Assembly: GCF_016909175.1 (NCBI RefSeq)
Contig: NZ_JAFBFI010000001.1
Coordinates: 416,332-480,331, forward strand
DNA length: 64,000 bases
Source of the DNA: Peribacillus deserti
Lineage (GTDB): Bacteria; Bacillota; Bacilli; Bacillales; DSM-1321
Direction of reading: 5' to 3'
Every line of letters starts with the position of its first letter. Positions within the stretch are counted from its first letter, which is position 1. Of the stretch, positions 57,412 through 64,000 are shown in pieces. The notes beneath the pieces are model-generated. The model was not told where the DNA came from, made no database searches, and worked only from the letters and a program-made list of their open reading frames with translations. Position numbers and translations under genes: made by a program.

Positions 57412-59122
57412 GTTTACTGACAGCGGGGGGCAGAAAAAACCCCTAGCCTTTAGCAGCCCTATAGAAATTATTGAAACCAATCAGATCGAGGATGTAATAG
57501 ATAAATTACAGGCTGTTGAAAAATATGTTAAGGAGGGGAAGTATGCAGCGGGTTATGTTTCCTATGAAGCGGCACCAGCTTTTGAGTCATCCCTTAGAGT
57601 CCACCCTCACCCCTCCATGCCTCTGCTCTGGTTTGGAATATTTGAAAGCCCTTCAAGCGTAATAGAAAATGAAGAAACGGGAGAGTTTCAGATTTCTGAA
57701 TGGACAGCTGAGTTCACTGAGGATGATTATCGAAATGGATTCGAGCGGATACAAACCGAAATAGAAGAGGGAAACACTTATCAGGTGAATTATACTATGC
57801 GGCTTAAGGCTCATTTCGAAGGAAATGATTATGCCTTTTATAAGCGGCTTTCCCGTGCTCAATCGGCAAATTATAGTGCTTACTTAAATATTGGCAGCCA
57901 TCGGATTCTCTCGGCATCTCCTGAATTATTTTTTCGTCTTCAAGAGGGACATATCACGGCCCGTCCCATGAAAGGAACCATTCAGCGGGGAAAAACGCCT
58001 GCTGAGGACAGGGAACATGCAAAGTGGCTATTTGAATCTGAAAAAAACCGCTCAGAAAACTTAATGATTGTAGATTTGCTCAGAAATGATCTGGGAGAAA
58101 TCGCCAAAACAGGGACAGTCCAGGTTCCTGAGTTATTTCAAATTGAAAAATATCCGACGGTCTGGCAGATGACATCGCAAATCACTTGTGAGTTGCTTCC
58201 GGAATTAGGGATCAGCGATATCTTTAAAGCGCTGTTTCCTTGTGGTTCAATCACAGGCGCTCCAAAAATAAGCACCATGAACATTATTTCTGAGGTAGAG
58301 AATTCACCTCGTGAAGTATACTGCGGGGCCGTCGGCTATATAACTCCTAAAGGTGAAGCTATATTCAATGTTCCCATAAGGACTGTGCTAATTGACAACA
58401 AAACCGGAGGAGCCCAGTACGGAGTCGGCGGCGGCATTACCTGGGATTCTACTTTGAAAGATGAATATCATGAGGCATTTGTGAAGGCCAGACTTCTAAC
58501 TGAAAATCACCAAAGCTTTCAGCTTTTAGAGTCGTTGAGGCTCGAAAACGGATTGTATGAATTGCTGGAGCAGCATATTACGAGGATTTTAGAGTCTGCG
58601 GAGTATTTTAACTATGAAGCGGATGAAAAAGGCATAAGGAAGATACTTTCAGATTTTGCGAGTAGACACAATAGCGGTGTCCTAAAAGTTCGATTGCTCC
58701 TCTCAAGGAGCGGCGAGCTATTTATCGAAGGGGCAGAAATAGGTGGAAATCCTGAATCCATCTCTGTCAAATTGGCTAATCGTGCTATTAATATAGAGAA
58801 TCCTTTTGTTTATCATAAAACCACCAGACGCGAAATGTATGATGCCTTTCGAAGCCAAAATTCCGGAGTGTTTGATGTTCTGTTATGGAATGCTCATGGA
58901 GAATTGACAGAATTTACGCTTGGCAATCTGGTTTTAAAAGTGAATGGTGAACTGCTGACTCCACCTATATCCAGTGGTCTGTTGGGTGGAACTTTTAGAG
59001 CTAAGCTATTAGCTGAGGGAACCATAAAGCAGCAGGTTCTGACTAAAGGCCATTTAAATTCTGCAGATGAAATTTGGTTTATCAACAGTGTTAGAGGCTG
59101 GATCAAGGCTGAATTGTGCTGA
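57374..59122 (+). CDS. pabB: Aminodeoxychorismate synthase component I fused to aminodeoxychorismate lyase (PabB-PabC)
   Basis: 582 residues with two domains. Residues about 1-380: chorismate-utilising domain with PEEGNTYQVNYT-like segment IEEGNTYQVNYTMRLKA, SASPELFFRLQEGHITARPM, RSENLMIVDLLRNDLGEIAK, FPCGSITGAPKI and GVGGGITWDST. Residues about 395-582: PLP class IV domain (LLESLRLENGLYELLEQHITRI, LTEFTLGNLVL, SGLLGGTFRAKLL). The fusion makes p-aminobenzoate from chorismate with PabA in one polypeptide. In B. subtilis these are separate genes. ATG 57374 follows GAGGGGTCGGCAA. Confidence 0.92.
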   Translation: MDKSKKVPYLHFEFTDSGGQKKPLAFSSPIEIIETNQIEDVIDKLQAVEKYVKEGKYAAGYVSYEAAPAFESSLRVHPHPSMPLLWFGIFESPSSVIENEETGEFQISEWTAEFTEDDYRNGFERIQTEIEEGNTYQVNYTMRLKAHFEGNDYAFYKRLSRAQSANYSAYLNIGSHRILSASPELFFRLQEGHITARPMKGTIQRGKTPAEDREHAKWLFESEKNRSENLMIVDLLRNDLGEIAKTGTVQVPELFQIEKYPTVWQMTSQITCELLPELGISDIFKALFPCGSITGAPKISTMNIISEVENSPREVYCGAVGYITPKGEAIFNVPIRTVLIDNKTGGAQYGVGGGITWDSTLKDEYHEAFVKARLLTENHQSFQLLESLRLENGLYELLEQHITRILESAEYFNYEADEKGIRKILSDFASRHNSGVLKVRLLLSRSGELFIEGAEIGGNPESISVKLANRAINIENPFVYHKTTRREMYDAFRSQNSGVFDVLLWNAHGELTEFTLGNLVLKVNGELLTPPISSGLLGGTFRAKLLAEGTIKQQVLTKGHLNSADEIWFINSVRGWIKAELC

Positions 59123-59147
59123 CTATAAAGAGAATGACCGATATGTT

Positions 59148-59186
59148 AAAAAACAGCTGATTTTAGACAAGTCAGCTGTTTTTTAT
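59148..59186. terminator. Terminator of pabA-pabBC
   Basis: AAAACAGCTGA / TCAGCTGTTTTTT hairpin. It may also serve the convergent small gene. Confidence 0.85.
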
Positions 59187-59192
59187 TAATAT

Positions 59193-59438
59193 TTAGCACC
59201 AGCCGCCCTGGTCGCAGTCGGTATATTTTTTATCTGGGTTCACGGTGACATCGGCTTGTTGATAGATATGGCCATTAAAGGTTTCAAAACCTTGTTCAAG
59301 GCTATATGAAATGCCATCATTAGAATGTGTTACTTTACCAATTTTCTTTTCGCCGGAATACAGGTTCATTTCCCCGTTTTGAATTCTGCCTACCACTGTA
59401 TCTGTTATATCCACCTGCTGTTTCTTTAGCACCATTGA
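59193..59438 (-). CDS. Small protein of unknown function
   Basis: 81 residues from MVLKKQQVDITDTVVGRIQN; alternating short beta strands (GEMNLYSGEKKIGKVTHSND, GISYSLEQGFETFNGHIYQQ) and a C-terminal CDQGGWC with two cysteines. The start follows GAAGGGAATGTTCTCA; two ATGs up to 15 bases upstream are also in frame. No family recognised. Confidence 0.6.
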   Translation of the reverse strand, partial: SMVLKKQQVDITDTVVGRIQNGEMNLYSGEKKIGKVTHSNDGISYSLEQGFETFNGHIYQQADVTVNPDKKYTDCDQGGWC

Positions 59439-59574
59439 GAACATTCCCTTCATAATGTCTTACTGTTAGTAGGATATCCTTTAGCTTTGCAAACATTCGA
59501 ATAATCTAAGGAAAATGCCGTCTGCATATTCGTTATTCTTTTAATGTTAAGTTCATTGTTGATATTGGTACTAT

Positions 59575-59719
59575 GTTGATTGAAGGGGGAGGCGTGAGAC
59601 TCCTGCGCGAGAATTGGGTCAAAGGAGACACCGCAGGCGTATTACGCCGACGAGGCTCCCGGACCGCCCGCGGAAAGCGAGTGCTTGCAGCGGAAATCAA
59701 CAGGTAAGTTTAATAGACC
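59575..59719 (+). repeat. Dispersed repeat family B, copy 2
   Basis: Core from GTTGATTG to CGGAAATCAACAGG, sharing GGCTCCCGGACCGCCCGCGG and GGAAAGCGAG with copy 1 at 25746. The outer 12-base inverted repeat is decayed here (GTTTAATAGACCC remains on the right). It lies in the 490-base interval between the small gene at 59193-59438 and the permease start, which otherwise holds no gene. Confidence 0.85.
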
Positions 59720-59931
59720 CATTCTTTTTATAAAGTATTCATAAGAAAATAGCTTCAACAAGGAATAAAGATTTGTAATACTTTGCTGGGTAAACCTAAA
59801 TAGGAGTAATAGTAATTCAAAAAAATAATTATACCTCGATAATAAAATCCTATTCTTGGATGGTTTGAAGACACTGTAAATAAGGTATGTATAAACACAG
59901 ATGTAAACAATTAATTAGTTGGGGTGTAATT

Positions 59932-61434
59932 ATGGAGCATTCGGAAGTTCGAGCAGCCGGGGTTGGAGGCAGCCTTGGAGAAGCAATTAAGGGAACAAAA
60001 CAAAAATCTGGTTTAAAAAGAAAGCTGCAGGCAAGACATATCACCATGATCTCCCTTGGCGGTACAATTGGGACAGGGCTATTCCTTGCAAGCGGAAGCG
60101 CGATTCATAGCGCAGGTCCAGGCGGGGCATTGCTCGCTTATGGACTTGTTGGCATAATGGTTTTTTTCCTCATGACAAGCCTGGCAGAAATGGCGACTTA
60201 TATGCCGGTTGCAGGTTCATTCAGTGTCTATTCCTCAAAATTTGTAGATGAAGCTTTAGGTTTTGCAATGGGCTGGAATTACTGGTACAGCTGGGCCGTT
60301 ACCATTGCTGCTGAATTATCTGCTGTAGTTCTTGTTATGAAGTACTGGTTCCCGAATTCTCCCTCTTTATTATGGAGTGGAATTTGTTTAGCGTTACTAT
60401 TCTTCTTAAATGTCCTCTCAGTTAAAAGCTTCGGAGAGTCCGAGTACTGGTTCTCTCTAATCAAAGTAGCCACCATTATTATTTTTATTATCACAGGGAT
60501 AATGATGATCCTTGGCATAATGGGCGGAGAAGCCATTGGGGTGAAAAACTTTACAGTTGGAGATGCTCCTATTAATGGCGGATTAATGTCTGTTCTTGGT
60601 ATCTTTATGGTTGCTGGATTCTCTTTCCAGGGAACCGAGCTGCTTGGAGTTACTGCAGGTGAAAGCAAAAATCCACGAAAGCACGTTCCAAAAGCTATTA
60701 AGCAGGTTTTCTGGAGAATTTTATTATTCTATATTTTAACGATTGCAGTTATAGGGTTGATCATTCCTTATACAACTCCTGAGCTCGCAACAAGTGATGA
60801 TATTACCGTAAGTCCCTTTACACTTGTATTTGAAAAAGTAGGGTTTGCATTTGCTACATCAGTAATGAATGCGATTATCTTAACGGCTCTGCTATCAGCT
60901 GGTAACTCTGGCATGTATGCGTGCGCCCGTATGCTGTGGAATATGGCAAAAGAAGGACAGGCACCTAAGTTTTTAGGCAAGGTAACGAAGAAAGGCATTC
61001 CTCTAAATGCACTTATTTTAACCTCTTTAGTAGGCTGTCTGGCATTCCTTTCTTCCTTCTTTGGTGATGGAGTGGTATACACATGGCTGTTAAATGCAGC
61101 AGGTTTATCAGGGTTTATTGCCTGGATCGGAATTGCTGTAAGTCATTATAGATTCCGGAAAGCCTTTGTTGCCCAGGGAAGAAGCATTGAGGAACTGCCT
61201 TATAAGGCAAAATGGTTCCCGTTCGGCCCAATCTTTGCGTTTGCACTATGTGCCTTCATTATTCTCGGCCAAAACTATTCGGCCTTCACAGGTCCTGAAA
61301 TCGACTGGAATGGGATTCTTGTATCCTATGTTAGTCTGCCGCTATTCTTTATCCTTTGGTTAGGATATAAATTTATTAAAAAAACCAAAGTCGTTAAATT
61401 AAAAGACTGCGACCTAAGTGTTGCTAGAGAATAG
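59932..61434 (+). CDS. Amino acid permease, APC superfamily (LysP-like paralogue)
   Basis: 500 residues from MEHSEVRAAGVGG, 12 membrane segments. The AAT-family signature GGTIGTGLFLASGSAIHSAGPGG is split here as ARHITMISLGGTIGTGLFLA then SGSAIHSAGPGG; further WNYWYSWAVTIAAELSAVVL and AGFSFQGTELLGVTAGESKN. It is very similar over its whole length to the convergent lysine permease at 61587-63044, so it is a duplicate. Unlike that gene, it shows no lysine riboswitch, so substrate or regulation may differ. The ribosome binding site is weak (GGGGTGTAATT). Confidence 0.88.
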   Translation: MEHSEVRAAGVGGSLGEAIKGTKQKSGLKRKLQARHITMISLGGTIGTGLFLASGSAIHSAGPGGALLAYGLVGIMVFFLMTSLAEMATYMPVAGSFSVYSSKFVDEALGFAMGWNYWYSWAVTIAAELSAVVLVMKYWFPNSPSLLWSGICLALLFFLNVLSVKSFGESEYWFSLIKVATIIIFIITGIMMILGIMGGEAIGVKNFTVGDAPINGGLMSVLGIFMVAGFSFQGTELLGVTAGESKNPRKHVPKAIKQVFWRILLFYILTIAVIGLIIPYTTPELATSDDITVSPFTLVFEKVGFAFATSVMNAIILTALLSAGNSGMYACARMLWNMAKEGQAPKFLGKVTKKGIPLNALILTSLVGCLAFLSSFFGDGVVYTWLLNAAGLSGFIAWIGIAVSHYRFRKAFVAQGRSIEELPYKAKWFPFGPIFAFALCAFIILGQNYSAFTGPEIDWNGILVSYVSLPLFFILWLGYKFIKKTKVVKLKDCDLSVARE

Positions 61435-61440
61435 GTGGAA

Positions 61441-61472
61441 AACCCTCTGCAGAAATTCTGCAGGGGGTTTTT
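61441..61472 (+). terminator. Terminator of the permease gene
   Basis: AACCCTCTGCAG / CTGCAGGGGGTTTTTT hairpin. Confidence 0.88.
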
Positions 61473-61547
61473 TACGAGCATATTTCGTTTTATAGTGAGT
61501 ACACAGCTTGAGATTGCTGCCGTGCTTTACTGCTGAATTTCCAGCAT

Positions 61548-61578
61548 ATAAAAAAGGCGGCCAGTATGCTGGGCCGCC
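61548..61578 (-). terminator. Terminator of lysP
   Basis: Minus strand GGCGGCCCAGC / GCTGGCCGCC-type stem (GGGCGGCCC ... GGCCGCC) followed by TTTTTT. It faces the terminator of the convergent paralogue. Confidence 0.75.
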
Positions 61579-61586
61579 CACTAAGT

Positions 61587-63044
61587 TTAGTTTTTATTGT
61601 TTAAGTTCACTTGTTCTAATGGTATAACTTTTGTTTTCTTGGAATATTTATAGCCTAGCCACAGAACTAAGAACAATGGAAGGCCGATATAGGAAACTAG
61701 TACGCCATTCCAATCAATGGAATCTCCAAAGAAGGCGCCATAGTTTTGGCCCAGTATTACAATGATACATAGTACAAAAGCGAAAAGAGGACCGAACGGG
61801 AACCATTTAGCACGATATGGAAGCTCGTTTAAATCTTTGCCTTGAGCTATGAATGCTTTTCGGAAACGATAGTGGCTGATTGCAATTCCGACCCAGGCAA
61901 TAAAACCTGACATACCAGAAGCGTTTAGTAGCCATATATATACAGTTCCTTCACCGAAAAGGGAAGTGAGAAATGCGATCGTGCCCATTAAAGCCGTAAT
62001 AATTAAAGCATTTACAGGAACTCCGCGTTTGTTAAGTCTGCCTAAGAATTTTGGAGCATGCCCTTCACGTGCAAGATCCCAAAGCATTCTGGCTGAAGCA
62101 TACATACCTGAGTTACCTGCAGATAATACAGCAGTTAAAATAATGGCATTCATTACAGAAGCTGCAAAAGCAATGCCAGCTCGTTCGAATATAAGTGTGA
62201 AAGGACTCACCGCAATTTCACCGCGAAGCAAATCTTCATTTGTGTAAGGAATCAATAACCCAATAACAAAAATAGCTAAGATATAAAATAAAAGAATTCT
62301 CCAAAAAACCGATTTTATAGCTTTAGGAATGTTTCGCTGTGGATTTTCACTTTCTCCAGCAGCAACCCCGAGCAGCTCTGTGCCCTGGAATGAAAAGCCG
62401 GCAGCCATGAAGATGCCCAGGATGGCCATGAACCCGCCATTGAAAGGAGCATCCGCTATAGTGAAGTTTTTAAAACCAGCAGCTTCACCACCCATAATTC
62501 CGAATACCATCATAAACCCGACAATAATAAAGACGATAACAGTAATAACTTTGATAAGGGAGAACCAGAATTCTGCTTCGCCAAAGCCTTTAACAGACAT
62601 ATAGTTTAGTAGAAACATAATAGCAAGACAAAGGGCGCTCCACAAAAGGGAAGGGCTGTCGGGAAACCAATACTTCATAATTAATGTAACAGCTGCGAGC
62701 TCGGCAGCAATCGTTATTGCCCAGTTATACCAATAATTCCAACCCATCGCAAAGCCGAAGGCCGGATCAACGAATTTTGATGAATAAACCCGGAAGGATC
62801 CAGCAACAGGCATATAGGCTGCCATTTCTGCTAATCCTGTCATTAAAAAGTAGACCATAATTCCGATTGCCGCATAAGCTGCAAGCGCTCCGCCGGGCCC
62901 TGCGTTATGAATCGCACCGCCGCTGGCTAGGAATAACCCTGTACCAATGGTGCCTCCAAGGGAAATCATAGTGAGATGCCGTGTTTTCAGGCTTCTTTTT
63001 AACTGAGATGTATCCTGTGCTGTGTTTTTACTTAGTGTACTCAA
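61587..63044 (-). CDS. lysP: Lysine-specific permease
   Basis: 485 residues, 12 membrane segments of the AAT family: RHLTMISLGGTIGTGLFLAS, GYWYNWAITIAAE-like segment NYWYNWAITIAAELAAVTLI, AGFSFQGTELLGVAAGESEN and MYASARMLWDLAREGHAPKF. A lysine riboswitch directly upstream makes lysine the likely substrate. Starts with TTG behind AAAAGGAGAATACATC. It is paralogous to the gene at 59932-61434, which faces it. Confidence 0.92.
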   Translation of the reverse strand: MSTLSKNTAQDTSQLKRSLKTRHLTMISLGGTIGTGLFLASGGAIHNAGPGGALAAYAAIGIMVYFLMTGLAEMAAYMPVAGSFRVYSSKFVDPAFGFAMGWNYWYNWAITIAAELAAVTLIMKYWFPDSPSLLWSALCLAIMFLLNYMSVKGFGEAEFWFSLIKVITVIVFIIVGFMMVFGIMGGEAAGFKNFTIADAPFNGGFMAILGIFMAAGFSFQGTELLGVAAGESENPQRNIPKAIKSVFWRILLFYILAIFVIGLLIPYTNEDLLRGEIAVSPFTLIFERAGIAFAASVMNAIILTAVLSAGNSGMYASARMLWDLAREGHAPKFLGRLNKRGVPVNALIITALMGTIAFLTSLFGEGTVYIWLLNASGMSGFIAWVGIAISHYRFRKAFIAQGKDLNELPYRAKWFPFGPLFAFVLCIIVILGQNYGAFFGDSIDWNGVLVSYIGLPLFLVLWLGYKYSKKTKVIPLEQVNLNNKN

Positions 63045-63087
63045 GATGTATTCTCCTTTTTTTGTATTTGGAAGGAGCAGAAAATAG

Positions 63088-63114
63088 AAAAAGCCGTCGA
63101 AGGATCGACGGCTT
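63088..63114 (-). terminator. Lysine-riboswitch terminator
   Basis: Minus strand AAGCCGTCGATCCTTCGACGG stem (AAGCCGTCGA / TCGACGGCTT) followed by TTTTC, between the aptamer and lysP. Confidence 0.88.
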
Positions 63115-63138
63115 ATATATTGTCCGAATCAAACCTTC

Positions 63139-63292
63139 CGATGATTAGCTCCCCACGTTTCAAATGTTCTTGAACGTGACAGTGCTGATTCTATTAGATA
63201 TCAGCCCCAGCCTGCTTTCAAAGAGATGAAAACAAACTTCGGCAGCTTTCCCTTTCATGCGGAGTCAAGGACATCTCTTTATCTCGTACGCA
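63139..63292 (-). promoter_or_regulatory. Lysine riboswitch (L-box)
   Basis: Minus strand holds the conserved L-box blocks in order: AAGAGATGTCCTTGACTC, AAGGGAAAGCTGCCGAAGTT, GGCTGGGGCTGATATC, CACTGTCACGTTC and ACGTGGGGAGCTAATC. These correspond to the family elements GGGAAGCxxCGCCGAAG, GCTGGGGCTG, CTGTCA and GGGGAGCTA. A transcription terminator follows, so lysine binding should stop lysP expression. Confidence 0.92.
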
Positions 63293-63414
63293 TTACTATT
63301 TAAAGCTGCAACCTCTACTTAATCGGTGTATGAGGAATTATTAAATTGTTGTGACCTTACGTAGTATAAAAGAATTACTTTAAAATAGCAACAGCATTTT
63401 TTGAAGTACCTGAA

Positions 63415-63560
63415 ATTGACAAATAGTGTGGGGGTCCTGCCAGAGGCCGCTTGCGATCATCTTAACCTCCCCCCATAAAACTGAATTTACCCTTTACCCC
63501 TCCTAAAACTCCATTTAGCCCCCGTAAATTTGTTAAAGCCCTCATTAATGTACTGGTCCT
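63415..63560 (+). repeat. Weak degenerate repeat (AAAACT-N-ATTTA-CCC type)
   Basis: CATAAAACTGAATTTACCC, CTAAAACTCCATTTAGCC and CCGTAAATTTGTTAAAGCC follow one another with a period of 23-28 bases. Similarity is low. No gene is seen between the lysine riboswitch and the window end apart from this and the family R repeat. Confidence 0.4.
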
Positions 63561-63824
63561 CTAAAAGAAGGGTTTGTAGAAGTTTTAAATGGCGGGATAA
63601 CTGGAGAATTAACAGAAATCTCACTCAATTAACCATTATTATAAAATTATTAATCAGCCCAGAATAATGGGTCGGGATAACAAGTTAATTTTTACAAACA
63701 TGCATTGATTTAAATCCAGCCAATTTAGTTATAAAAAACTTTATTTATTAAGAGCCTTTTATATATGAAAGAAAAGTTTTCATCTCCTGATTCTCTTTTG
63801 TTTGGTGCTGCATAAGTGCGATAC

Positions 63825-64000
63825 TGCTTCTGTCTTCGCAGGCGCTTGCCGGTCAGCGCGTGTTATCGGGTTTCAAGTTGCTTCTATTGAAAGGCACCAT
63901 TCTCCGCTTTTCGTGTTGTCTAGCTGCGAACTGACACCTTCGGTCATAAGCCAATCGCCATCAAAAGGCAAGGGCGGCCTTTCGCTGCCGCTTTTCTTAT
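63825..64000 (+). repeat. Dispersed palindromic repeat, family R, copy at the window end
   Basis: GAAAGGCACCATTCTCCGC (63889) through CATAAGCCAATCGCCATC and GCTGCCGCTTTTCTTAT; cut by the window edge. A preceding piece (CTTCTGTCTTCGCAGGCGCT) matches the tail of copy 1 near 4710-4760. Confidence 0.85.

Overview
The window is a 64 kb chromosomal stretch of moderate-to-low GC content from an endospore-forming Bacillaceae bacterium (Bacillus sensu lato). The evidence is the conserved order rapZ-yvcK-whiA-crh with clpP converging on it, a CggR-controlled glycolytic cluster, the secG-est-rnr-smpB-ssrA block, TnrA, Crh, SigL, a CotF-type coat protein and a YjcZ-type sporulation peptide, together with strong AGGAGG-type ribosome binding sites. 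No plasmid, phage, insertion sequence transposase, rRNA or CRISPR array was seen.

Layout. 1-4 kb: rapZ (its start codon straddles the window edge), yvcK, whiA, crh, then clpP on the minus strand with a CtsR-type operator. 4.2-5.1 kb: a tRNA-Arg and gene-free DNA with two kinds of repeat. 5.1-14.2 kb: rpoN/sigL, a glutaredoxin-like protein, then cggR-gap-pgk-tpiA-gpmI-eno behind a textbook CggR operator. 14.3-20 kb: two small membrane proteins, secG, est, rnr, smpB and tmRNA. 20-26 kb: a KinB-like sensor kinase and a deoR / deoC-cdd-nupC deoxynucleoside utilisation cluster. 26-33.6 kb: small accessory genes (AmiS/UreI-like, CotF-like, HesB-like), a frameshifted cupin pseudogene, an ABC exporter, a lactonase, a YjcZ peptide, tnrA with a perfect TnrA/GlnR box, and two very small genes. 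33.8-37.3 kb: a HelD-like helicase followed by an array of eight homologous mini-genes. 37.4-42 kb: a methyltransferase, an LCP-family transferase, a repeat cluster, an AI-2E-family permease and an orphan tatA. 42.3-46.7 kb: a CiaRH-like two-component system followed by a PrsA-like foldase and an HtrA-like protease. 46.8-53 kb: a HAD phosphatase, an amino acid antiporter, a lipid kinase, a ruined pcp gene and a gene-free stretch of short repeats that ends in a cluster of DnaA boxes. 53.3-64 kb: proI, a SAM-riboswitch operon (flavin monooxygenase plus ATP-grasp protein), pabA and a pabB-pabC fusion, and two paralogous permeases facing each other, one of them under a lysine riboswitch.

How the genes work together. 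The glycolytic operon makes a complete lower glycolysis. Crh and YvcK connect carbon status to regulation. The deo cluster imports and breaks down nucleosides. The CiaRH-like pair and the foldase/protease genes share an identical direct-repeat promoter architecture and probably form one envelope-stress regulon. ClpP, SmpB/tmRNA, RNase R and HelD are housekeeping quality-control systems.

The most unusual features are: (1) the tandem array of mini-genes at 36.2-37.3 kb, six of them 23-residue peptides on a near-identical repeat unit; (2) six perfect, same-orientation DnaA boxes within 255 bp far from any visible dnaA gene, next to short repeats that also start with TTATG; (3) the CiaR-like direct repeats; (4) three families of dispersed palindromic repeats.
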